Shown one piece after another: positions 29,242 to 36,828 of a stretch of 64,000 nucleotides of DNA. Where the stretch lies: positions 1,550,001 through 1,614,000 of the forward strand of contig NZ_HG992750.1 of assembly GCF_905175385.1 (NCBI RefSeq), read 5' to 3'. Made by a program: the position numbers and the translations under genes. This DNA comes from Vibrio sp. B1FLJ16 (GTDB lineage: Bacteria > Pseudomonadota > Gammaproteobacteria > Enterobacterales > Vibrionaceae). The number at the start of each line of letters is the position of its first letter. Within the stretch, counting starts at the first letter, position 1. Under the pieces are notes generated by a model. The model worked only from the letters and a program-made list of their open reading frames with translations. It ran no database searches and was not told where the DNA came from.

Positions 29242-29760
29242 TTATTGGCATTTAGAAACCATTATTGAATATGGCTCACCGCTGTCTTTAAACTCCAGGC
29301 TCCATAGATATTTACCCGGCTCTTTAATGTCAACTTTAGTATCGGTTCCGTAGCCACCGTAGGTAAGTTCATTTAATTCTGACACCGTTAGCACTTTACC
29401 TTTTGCGGTAAATTGCGGGCTCCACTGGGCAGCCGCATATTGCATTTTATAGCTACCAGTCTCTTCAGTAGTAATAACTTGATAAATGTTGTTGCCTTTA
29501 TAAGTGAGTTTACGCTCTGCTACATGCTTCCAATCGGCATTTGGGAAACTACCAACTACGAAGATGTCTTTGGAGAGAGGACCAACATCACTTGAATCAG
29601 GTAAATCACAATTGGTCATCATTCCTATGTTCATGCTAGTAAAAGCAACAGTAGAATTAACTTCATCTTGTGCACTGTTTTCTGATGATGTTGAAGAGCA
29701 AGCAGATAGAATGGATACAGCAGCTAAAGCGCATGCTGCATTTAGAATAGTTTTTTTCAC
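29242..29760 (-). CDS. Small lipoprotein resembling pullulanase C-terminal modules
   Basis: 172 residues from a GTG at 29760 with an AAGGA ribosome site; the frame is open further upstream, but this start gives a clean signal peptide ending in the lipobox LSAC. The mature domain has the pattern DIFVVGSFPNADWKH...NNIYQVITTEETGSYKMQYAA, which parallels the repeated C-terminal modules of the pullulanase in this window (LYLRGDVTDASW...NDVYSLDIDLTAGTYEMKVAS). That suggests a surface starch- or dextrin-binding lipoprotein, by inference only. It lies between malM and the amylase gene on the same strand. Confidence 0.82.
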   Translation of the reverse strand: MKKTILNAACALAAVSILSACSSTSSENSAQDEVNSTVAFTSMNIGMMTNCDLPDSSDVGPLSKDIFVVGSFPNADWKHVAERKLTYKGNNIYQVITTEETGSYKMQYAAAQWSPQFTAKGKVLTVSELNELTYGGYGTDTKVDIKEPGKYLWSLEFKDSGEPYSIMVSKCQ

Positions 29761-29888
29761 GTTATATCCTTTTATTTTTATTAAACTAATAATCAATAAA
29801 ACTACAACTGGATATATTATGAACTTAATTAAACAATATATTAAATGTGAATTTCTTGATATGTGAAAAGCGTAACTAAATGCGCAAT

Positions 29889-29916
29889 AAAAAGCCGACT
29901 TTGTTAGTCGGCTTTT
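29889..29916 (-). terminator. Terminator after malM
   Basis: AAAAAGCCGACT/AGTCGGCTTTTT with a 5-base loop; symmetrical A and T runs, so active on both strands. Confidence 0.92.
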
Positions 29917-29923
29917 TATTTAA

Positions 29924-30835
29924 TTACTTGCTGTTTACTGCTTTAACAAAAGCTTCTTGTGCACCTTCAACACCTAGTGCTTTTGCTTCTTCAAGCAGGG
30001 CTAGAGCTTTATCAACATATCCTGCGTTTACTGCGCTTTCTATTGACTCTAGATAGAATCTTTTCTGAGAATCAGTAATTACGCTTGAGTTTTCTTGTTT
30101 TACAACAATATTAGTTTTTGAAGCAAGACGTTCTTTTTCTTGCTGATCGATCATTGCTGCCTGAGATTTTTTTGCCTCCTCATGAGCAACGTCAGAGCTA
30201 TTTACCACGACAGGGTCTTTAACGGCAATAGTTTCGTCTACCTCAACCGCAAGGCTAAGTTTTCCGTATTTTGAATGAGGCACAACTGGATCTGGAATAT
30301 CTGGCGGATAGTTACCTCTGCCAATTGCATCTATTTTTGCAGGGTGAAGTACTGTAGATTCTTCACTAACTAATTTATCAGTAGTGAATATTAGTAATTT
30401 AACTTTTTGTTCACCACTAGGCTGAACACTAAAGTTTGTTTCGAGACGATCACCTTTCATCCCATGAGCGTGTTTATATTCAAAATCGTCTTCATTAAAC
30501 TTTTTAATGATCTGATTGCTTTCGCTGAGAAGTAAAACATTTGGGTAAAATACGCTCTTTCCGAAGTGACTGGTAATCGTCACTTCCATTTCTTTACCTT
30601 TTGAATCAAGAGAAAAAGCTGCAATAGGGCTAGGGTTCTGAGTGAGTATTAGTTGTTGATTTTTTTCGTTAATTTCAAAATCTAAAAATTTTGTAGGGTT
30701 AACATTTAACCACTCAACATTACTAAATTCACTTACAATCTGATTATTACCAGTAACATCAAGCGTTACTATCTCGGATGACGTACACCCGAGTAAATTT
30801 AAGCTTAGTAATCCACATAATACTAGTCGTTTCAT
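29924..30835 (-). CDS. malM: Maltose operon periplasmic protein MalM
   Basis: 303-residue exported protein of the MalM family, encoded next to the maltoporin gene as in E. coli; its exact function in maltose uptake is not settled. The ATG at 30835 (AGGG ribosome site) gives a signal peptide ending in LLGC (Cys17), so here it is a lipoprotein. A beta-rich domain follows (about 20-190), then a Lys/Glu-rich linker and a C-terminal TPR-like stretch (about 255-303, RFYLESIESAVNAGYVDKAL). The longer open frame to 30901 would spoil the signal peptide. Confidence 0.88.
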   Translation of the reverse strand: MKRLVLCGLLSLNLLGCTSSEIVTLDVTGNNQIVSEFSNVEWLNVNPTKFLDFEINEKNQQLILTQNPSPIAAFSLDSKGKEMEVTITSHFGKSVFYPNVLLLSESNQIIKKFNEDDFEYKHAHGMKGDRLETNFSVQPSGEQKVKLLIFTTDKLVSEESTVLHPAKIDAIGRGNYPPDIPDPVVPHSKYGKLSLAVEVDETIAVKDPVVVNSSDVAHEEAKKSQAAMIDQQEKERLASKTNIVVKQENSSVITDSQKRFYLESIESAVNAGYVDKALALLEEAKALGVEGAQEAFVKAVNSK

Positions 30836-30860
30836 GGTTGCCCTTTTCTTGTTAGAACTA

Positions 30861-30884
30861 AAAAGCCGACATAAGTCGGCTTTT
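30861..30884 (-). terminator. Intercistronic terminator-like hairpin between lamB and malM
   Basis: AAAAGCCGAC/GTCGGCTTTT with a 4-base loop. The stem core AGCCGAC is the same as in the malM terminator. It probably lets lamB mRNA accumulate above malM. Confidence 0.85.
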
Positions 30885-30918
30885 GTTATATATGAAAACA
30901 CTTACTGTTGCAATGTGC

Positions 30919-32097
30919 TTACCACCAAGCTTCTGCTTGGATACCGATGCTAAATTCAGTGTCGTTACCAGCGCCGAATGCATCGTTGTTTTCGTGATCC
31001 ATGAAGTATGAACCAAATACACGAATTTCAGGACGAGCCCAGAAGCTTGAACCAGCAGACCATGCCTGAGCGATAGTTAGTTTAGAACCAGCGCTATCAC
31101 CGTTTGTATCAGACTCACCGCCGAAGTAACCAGCTTCAAATACAGTTTTCATTTGTTCATCCCACTTGTACATAGGACGCACTACTACGTTGTAGTTAGT
31201 GATATCACCTTCGTCAGTGTCTGATGCACTTGAGTACATTACAACGTGGCCAACTTCCCAAGCATCACCGAAGCCTGTAACACCCCAGTTCATGATACGG
31301 AAACCGTCAGCGTCCTCGTTTGCTTTATCGTGGCTGTACCAGCCGCCAGCTCCGTAAGTAGCCATCTGTTTACCGTAACCAGCAGTACCGTATTGAAGTA
31401 CAGTTTGGTTGAAACCTGCTGACAGGCCTTGACCAATTACGGCTGTAAGTAGAAGACCATCTTCACCTTCAACTGTCTCGCCTTGCTTCTCGTTAACAAA
31501 AGCGTATGCACCAGCTAGTTCTAGGTTAGCGCCTTCCCAAAGGTTGATGCCCGCGTAACGAACGTCAGCGATGTAACCGTTAGAATCGCCTTCATCATTG
31601 TGCATTAGAGCAGCTGAAAGTTTACCACCACCAACAGATAGGTTTTCGATACCACCACCAGCACCGCCTGAAGTGTCTAGGAAGTAGAAGTCTGTGATGT
31701 GAACGTCTTTACGTTGGTAGTATGTTTGACCAGCCCAAAGTTTTGCTTCTTTATCTGCTTTGATAAGACCTGTAGCTTGAACATTCATTTTACGAAGTGC
31801 AGGCTCTTGACCTTCCCAGTTGTTGTTACCTTGAGCTGAGTAAGCAACAAGTGAGTCAAGGTAAAAACTTACATCATTCTGGTTGTAAACTTCAGCACCA
31901 AGGCCAAGTTCTGCATATAGATCGTTTTCGTTACCTAGACGACCTACTTTATTCTTCTCGTAGCTAAGGTTTTCACCGTTATCACCGCTTAGGCCGATGC
32001 CCGCACGCATGTAACCGTTAAAATTCGCTTCTGCGGCAAATGCGCCAGCAGAAAGAGTAGTAGCCACTGCAGCAGCAATTAAAGTTACTTTTTTCAT
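30919..32097 (-). CDS. lamB: Maltoporin (LamB family)
   Basis: Outer-membrane 18-strand porin for maltodextrins. ATG at 32097 with GGAG ribosome site gives a typical signal peptide (MKKVTLIAAAVATTLSAGAFA) and 392 residues. Family segments seen: FNGYMRAGIGLS at the mature N-terminus, LWAGQTYYQRKDVHITDFYF (the LamB trace motif), and a C-terminus ending in aromatic residues (QAEAWW). First gene of the lamB-malM-lipoprotein-amylase series. The 458-bp region to the divergent glgX holds strong MalT-like boxes. Confidence 0.96.
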   Translation of the reverse strand: MKKVTLIAAAVATTLSAGAFAAEANFNGYMRAGIGLSGDNGENLSYEKNKVGRLGNENDLYAELGLGAEVYNQNDVSFYLDSLVAYSAQGNNNWEGQEPALRKMNVQATGLIKADKEAKLWAGQTYYQRKDVHITDFYFLDTSGGAGGGIENLSVGGGKLSAALMHNDEGDSNGYIADVRYAGINLWEGANLELAGAYAFVNEKQGETVEGEDGLLLTAVIGQGLSAGFNQTVLQYGTAGYGKQMATYGAGGWYSHDKANEDADGFRIMNWGVTGFGDAWEVGHVVMYSSASDTDEGDITNYNVVVRPMYKWDEQMKTVFEAGYFGGESDTNGDSAGSKLTIAQAWSAGSSFWARPEIRVFGSYFMDHENNDAFGAGNDTEFSIGIQAEAWW

Positions 32098-32555
32098 TCT
32101 TAACTCCATAAAGGGTATTTATAATTCTGTCTTGCATGCTCATTCTTAAGGTGACTAAAGGCAGTACAAACTCACCTATAGAAAGAGAAGTAAGATGGGA
32201 ACAAGTCCCCGTTTGTTTCAACGATTTAAAGATTACCCAAGGAGTACAAGGATGACTTCCTCCGCCCCAAAGTAATTTGAGGGGGATGAGAAAGGCGTAG
32301 AGATTTTACCGTATGGTGTTTATTCGAGTGAGATCACCAATCTAGGGAGGAATTAGTAAGTTTGTTCGGTTTAGCTTCGCTACAAAGTGATAGCTATTTC
32401 ATATTTTTGCCTCAGAAGTGTCATCTGGAGTAATTTAATTACAGGCGCATTTTATAAATATTTTTCTATTTAGGGCGGTTGACCTTAGTAAGACAAAGTT
32501 TTTAACTTATAGTTTCTTAAAGGTAGCAATAAAAAACTAAATAAAAGACTCTCCG
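32098..32555. promoter_or_regulatory. lamB/glgX divergent control region with MalT-like boxes
   Basis: Two 9/10 matches to GGGGAKGAGG: minus strand 32259-32268 (GGGGCGGAGG) and plus strand 32282-32291 (GGGGATGAGA). They are 13 bases apart in divergent orientation, the best MalT sites in the window. No RNA or small gene was seen in the rest. Confidence 0.65.
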
Positions 32556-34526
32556 ATGACGCAACTTCAATCTCACCCTTATCCCTTGGGTGCAACATTA
32601 CACAGAGAAGGCTGTAACTTCTCTATTCATTCGCCCGAGGCCAGAGACATAAAGCTCGCCTTGTTTTCTGACAATGGTAAATACACGCTGCACGACCTAC
32701 CCGGTGAATATGCAGGCATTCGGCATACCTTTATTCCCAAGATAAAAGCCGGGCAGAAGTACGGTTATGTGGTTTCTTATCAAGATGAATCTATTCTTAT
32801 CTCCGACCCGTACGCAAAATCCATCGATGAAGCCCTTCATTATCAGCCACCTTTCTCAGCAGAAAAAAGTTTCGGTATGCCTAAGTGTGTGGTTACTGAT
32901 GATAACTTTGACTGGCAGGGAACAGAGCATCCGCGTATCCCAAGAGAAGAGATGGTGCTTTTTGAGACGCACGTAAAAGGCCTGACTCAATTGCACCCGA
33001 AAGTGGCCACAGCGACAAAAGGACGTTATCTCGGACTTTCTTCACCTGAGATGCTCGAGTTTTATAAGCAGCAGAACATTAACACTCTGCAATTATTGCC
33101 TGTTGCAGCGTGTATGCACGAGCCGCACCTGCTGAAGATGGAGAAGGTCAACTACTGGGGCTACAATCCGTATCTCTTCATGGTGCCTGATCCGCGCTAC
33201 GCGAAAAAAGATGCGGTTACCGAACTGAAAACCACCATTAGAGAGCTACATAAACACGGTATAGAAGTGATTCTAGATGTGGTTTACAACCACACCGCTG
33301 AAGGTGGTGAGGGCTCGACGATTTTCAATCTAAAAGCGCTGGACTCACGCTTTTATATTAAGCACGGTACCCACTTTGCTAACTATACGGGTTGTGGTAA
33401 TACCGTCGACCTCACTTATCAACCATCGCTAAATCTGGTCATGGATACGCTGCGCTACTGGGTCAGTGAATTTAAAGTCGATGGTTTCCGCTTCGATTTA
33501 GCCGCAACACTTGGCCGCCAGGGTGACAATTACAACCCTGAAGCCGCATTTTTCAAAGCGGTGGCGCAAGATCCGATTCTGCGTGAAACCAAGTTGATCG
33601 CCGAGCCGTGGGATATTGGACCAAATGGCTACCAGGTGGGTAACTTCCCGTTCGGCTGGAATGAGTGTAACGATAAGCTACGTGATATTTCCCGCAGCTT
33701 CTGGCGGGGTGATCAAGGCTACCTGAAAGAATTTGCCACCCGTCTAATGGGTTCCCGGGATATCTATAGCGCAGCAAACTGGCCTTATAAGTTGACCGTC
33801 AACTACATCACATACCACGATGGCTTCACGCTCCAAGACTTGGTTTCATACAAGCAAAAGCATAACGAAGCCAACGGTGAGGAAAACCGCGACGGACACG
33901 GTGACAACCGCTCGGAAAACTACGGCGTTGAGGGTGAAACAGAAAACCTAATGATCATCGCAACTCGGGAAAAGCAAAAACGAAATCTTATTGCGAGTTT
34001 ACTGTTTGCCTTTGGTATTCCCCACATCCTCACGGCAGACGTGCTGTCCCACACGCAAGGCGGTAACAACAATGCCTATTGTCAGGACAACGAAACCAGC
34101 TGGCTAAACTGGAGTGAAACGGAGCGTAAACAGCATTTCAAAGTCTGGATGTCGCAAATGGTGGCTAATCGCCAGAAATACATGGTGCCATTCATACACT
34201 CTTTCAGCGGGGAAAACCGACACAACAACCGGATATTCTGGCGTCGAACCGACGGACGTTTAATGGAGCACGATGACTGGAACCGTTTAAGCTCTGTGGC
34301 ACTTCACCTTGGGATTGGTAAAGACGGACAAGAGCTGGTGTACTTAATCAACCAGACCAACGCCACTGCGCGCTTTAAATTACCAAATGATCGTAAGCAA
34401 GATTGGGTAACCGTGTGTGATACTAACGTGCGTAACTTAAATCCCGGTCATGCTGAGGGTGAAGTTCTGCTTTCTCCGACTTCGATGGTGATACTGCATT
34501 ACCAGCCTAAAACAAAGTCTAAGTAA
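32556..34526 (+). CDS. glgX: Glycogen debranching enzyme
   Basis: Cytoplasmic GH13_11 (isoamylase-type) enzyme removing short alpha-1,6 branches from limit dextrins. It has no signal peptide. An N-terminal CBM48-like domain (about 8-120) precedes the barrel, with Asp314 (DGFRFDLAATLG), Glu350 (LIAEPWDIGPNGYQVGNFP) and Asp422 (YITYHDGFTLQDLVSY). 656 residues, as in E. coli GlgX (657). Divergent from lamB across a shared MalT-box region, so here debranching seems tied to maltodextrin use rather than to a glg operon. Weak ribosome site. Confidence 0.93.
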   Translation: MTQLQSHPYPLGATLHREGCNFSIHSPEARDIKLALFSDNGKYTLHDLPGEYAGIRHTFIPKIKAGQKYGYVVSYQDESILISDPYAKSIDEALHYQPPFSAEKSFGMPKCVVTDDNFDWQGTEHPRIPREEMVLFETHVKGLTQLHPKVATATKGRYLGLSSPEMLEFYKQQNINTLQLLPVAACMHEPHLLKMEKVNYWGYNPYLFMVPDPRYAKKDAVTELKTTIRELHKHGIEVILDVVYNHTAEGGEGSTIFNLKALDSRFYIKHGTHFANYTGCGNTVDLTYQPSLNLVMDTLRYWVSEFKVDGFRFDLAATLGRQGDNYNPEAAFFKAVAQDPILRETKLIAEPWDIGPNGYQVGNFPFGWNECNDKLRDISRSFWRGDQGYLKEFATRLMGSRDIYSAANWPYKLTVNYITYHDGFTLQDLVSYKQKHNEANGEENRDGHGDNRSENYGVEGETENLMIIATREKQKRNLIASLLFAFGIPHILTADVLSHTQGGNNNAYCQDNETSWLNWSETERKQHFKVWMSQMVANRQKYMVPFIHSFSGENRHNNRIFWRRTDGRLMEHDDWNRLSSVALHLGIGKDGQELVYLINQTNATARFKLPNDRKQDWVTVCDTNVRNLNPGHAEGEVLLSPTSMVILHYQPKTKSK

Positions 34527-34569
34527 CTTTGCTCTGACATCAATACATAAAAACCAATCAGATTAAGAC

Positions 34570-34745
34570 TAATGCCGTTCGTTTAACAGCGAACGGCATT
34601 TTACAGTCTCCCGTCTTTCTGAACAGCGACGAAGGAGCGTGATTCAGAATCTACTATCCGAGCACTTTATCGCCAAAACGATTCCTATATCTTTTCAGCG
34701 CTCTGATAATAGATTCCTAGTCTTGCTATGGCTCGCTGGAATGAC
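34570..34745. repeat. Intergenic repeat copy 2, including glgX terminator
   Basis: It starts with a perfect 11-bp hairpin AATGCCGTTCG/CGAACGGCATT (34571-34600) followed by TTTTA, the likely glgX terminator, then a ~134-bp element ending CTCGCTGGAATGAC. It is homologous to 25702-25867 over its whole length by eye. I see nothing in the remaining gap to 34909 except a probable promoter for the next gene. Confidence 0.7.
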
Positions 34746-34909
34746 CTAGCAAAGGACGTTAACCGATAAACATCCGTCAGATGATGACTGGCTTTTTTGT
34801 AATAGTTTTTCACTCAAAGGCTCATTTGGTGTTGTGGTTATTAATTGATCCGCGTATATTTATGGACTATTACTTTATATGACCCACCCCATTGACGAGG
34901 CAAATAACC

Positions 34910-35554
34910 ATGACAACCTACCTCTACTCTCGCTATTCGCCTCGCAACCGGGCTTACAGCGAGAACCTGGCAATATTGCAAGCCGCCGCTCCGGGCGCAA
35001 AACATTTTGAAGATAAAGTTCGTGGCTGTGTTCCGCCAACTGAACGGAACGCTTTCCAGCAACTGCTCAAGGCTCTTCAACCCGGTGATACCGTCGTAAT
35101 TTGGTGGCTCAGCACCTTTGGACGAGACTTCAGCCAGGCACTCAACACCATCAGACTGTTACTTGATAAGCAAGTAACACTTCAAACCGTTTGTGAAACT
35201 ATGAGTTTTGAGCCAGGCTCTGCCGAAACCCACACGATGCTTACGTTACTTACAGGGTATGGGAAAGTACAAACTCAGCATCGTTTGTTCGCCGCAGAAC
35301 AAGGCCGGAAAGCAATTAAAGATCAACCGGACGTGTGGAAACAGAAATTTAGAGGCCGTCCTGCTGACAAAGACAAACATCAGAAAATCGCCGCTCTGCT
35401 GCTTGAAGGAAATACTCTGCGAAGTGTTGCCGAGCAGTGCGAGGTGAGTTTGTCTACCGTGAAACGTATCAAGACGAAACTGAATGATTTTGATGACGAA
35501 GGTGGGCTAAGAAAGCGTCGTAAGGCAGGACTCTCTGACGGTGAACCATCATGA
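34910..35554 (+). CDS. Serine-recombinase-like protein (resolvase/invertase fold)
   Basis: 214 residues from ATG 34910 (a TTG at 34892 is in frame). The N-terminal half resembles the resolvase catalytic domain: YLYSRYSP keeps the Arg and the candidate nucleophile Ser; IWWLSTFGRDF matches the family LDRLGRD motif but has lost its first Arg. The C-terminal half has GRPADKDKHQKIAAL and a helix-turn-helix (LRSVAEQCEVSLSTVKRIKT). There is no transposon or inverted repeat nearby, so it may be a domesticated DNA-binding regulator. Its stop overlaps the start of the MFS gene by 4 bases, so the two are translationally coupled. Confidence 0.8.
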   Translation: MTTYLYSRYSPRNRAYSENLAILQAAAPGAKHFEDKVRGCVPPTERNAFQQLLKALQPGDTVVIWWLSTFGRDFSQALNTIRLLLDKQVTLQTVCETMSFEPGSAETHTMLTLLTGYGKVQTQHRLFAAEQGRKAIKDQPDVWKQKFRGRPADKDKHQKIAALLLEGNTLRSVAEQCEVSLSTVKRIKTKLNDFDDEGGLRKRRKAGLSDGEPS

Positions 35555-36759
35555 AACAAGGTATCCACTTCCGTTCCATTCTCATTGCTTGTCTGATCAT
35601 CAGTATTGGTCAGCTCAGTATGGGGCTGGTTATGCCTTCCCTGCCCTGGATTGCAAAAGACTTTTCTATTTCTCTTGATCAAGCCCAGTTATTAGTCAGT
35701 ATTTACTTACTTGGATTCGGCCCTTCGCAATTTGTTTACGGTCCGATTTCAGACGCTTTAGGACGCAAAAAAGTACTATTAGCGGGTCTTCTGATTGCGA
35801 TGTCAGGACTGATCATGATCATACTCGCAAGCGACACCTTTACGGGGATGGTCATGGGCCGTTTTCTGCAAGGGTTAGGGACAGGATGTTGTGCAGTACT
35901 AGCACGAGCTTCCACCCGGGATCGCTTTAGCGGCAGTGAGCTTCCCGTCGCCCTGTCTTACATCGCAATGGCAGCCTCTATCACGCCGTTGATCGCACCA
36001 GTTATTGGTGGCTTTATTAACTTCCACTTTGGCTGGTCGATGGTGTTTATTTCATTGCTGGGCTACGTAGCAGTAGCGTGGGTGATTATTGCATTTCGTT
36101 TCACAGAGACGATCCCGCAGCGCTCTTCGATCCCTTCGGCGAAAATCATGTTGCGCCAGTACCGTGATTTACTCTCATCGCGCTACTTTATGAGTTTTGC
36201 CAGCATCAGCTGGTTAAATTTCAGCTTAATGATCACCACCGTTTCGGTAATGCCGTTTATCATGCAGAACCAAATCGGCATGACATCTGATGAATACGCG
36301 ATGTGGGCTCTTATTCCGGCTTTCGGGATGTTAGCTGGCACAACCATTTGTAACCGTATACGTCCTGTCATCGGTAATAAAAAGATGCTGCTATCTACCC
36401 CGGTGTTGCATATCAGTGCCGCAATATGGTTATTCTTCTGTCCTGTAGAGCCCTTATATCTGATGCTGGGGCAGCTGTTGATGATTCTGGGTAATGGTAT
36501 CGCACTACCCTGTGCCCAAGCTCTGGTGATGCAGCCTTATAAAAAACAAGCCGGTTCTGCCGCAGCGATGTCCGGAGGAGGCCAGATGATTGTCTCTTCG
36601 CTCGTGAGCTTAACGTTGGTACAGCTCGGTTTAAGTGAAGCGTGGCACCTTTCACTGGTTATCGCGCTGTTCACTGCAATTACCTTAGCGAACATTTTGC
36701 GAGGTTTCAGTGCACCGTTACCTGCAGAACAAACAGCGAATGCAGTCACTCAGGGTTAA
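35551..36759 (+). CDS. MFS drug/efflux transporter (Bcr/CflA-like)
   Basis: 402 residues, 12 predicted TM helices, motif A as GPISDALGRKKVLLAG after TM2, and the DHA1-type motif C region in TM5. The general subfamily is proton-driven drug or metabolite export; the substrate is unknown. The ATGA overlap with the recombinase-like gene shows an operon. Because a siderophore uptake locus lies just downstream on the other strand, siderophore export is a thinkable role, but nothing in the protein shows it. Confidence 0.85.
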   Translation: MKQGIHFRSILIACLIISIGQLSMGLVMPSLPWIAKDFSISLDQAQLLVSIYLLGFGPSQFVYGPISDALGRKKVLLAGLLIAMSGLIMIILASDTFTGMVMGRFLQGLGTGCCAVLARASTRDRFSGSELPVALSYIAMAASITPLIAPVIGGFINFHFGWSMVFISLLGYVAVAWVIIAFRFTETIPQRSSIPSAKIMLRQYRDLLSSRYFMSFASISWLNFSLMITTVSVMPFIMQNQIGMTSDEYAMWALIPAFGMLAGTTICNRIRPVIGNKKMLLSTPVLHISAAIWLFFCPVEPLYLMLGQLLMILGNGIALPCAQALVMQPYKKQAGSAAAMSGGGQMIVSSLVSLTLVQLGLSEAWHLSLVIALFTAITLANILRGFSAPLPAEQTANAVTQG

Positions 36760-36782
36760 TACGCTTAGCGATAAAAGAAAGA

Positions 36783-36806
36783 GGCGTCACAGTTAACTGT
36801 GACGCC
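36783..36806. terminator. Bidirectional terminator between MFS gene and TonB receptor
   Basis: A 24-bp perfect palindrome with arms GGCGTCACAGTT/AACTGTGACGCC between convergent genes; a T/C-rich stretch follows on the minus strand. Confidence 0.8.
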
Positions 36807-36828
36807 CCTTTGCAGATGAATATCGGTA

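Noticed and set aside
29504..29866. 120-codon open frame on the plus strand
   Set aside because: Mostly antisense to the small lipoprotein gene and runs into AT-rich promoter DNA; no protein features.
32326..32336. GTGA/TCAC pair as a CRP site in the lamB/glgX region
   Set aside because: Spacing between half-sites is 2 bases instead of 6.
34910..35554. Active transposon or integron resolvase
   Set aside because: No inverted ends, transposase or att-like sites nearby and a catalytic Arg is missing.
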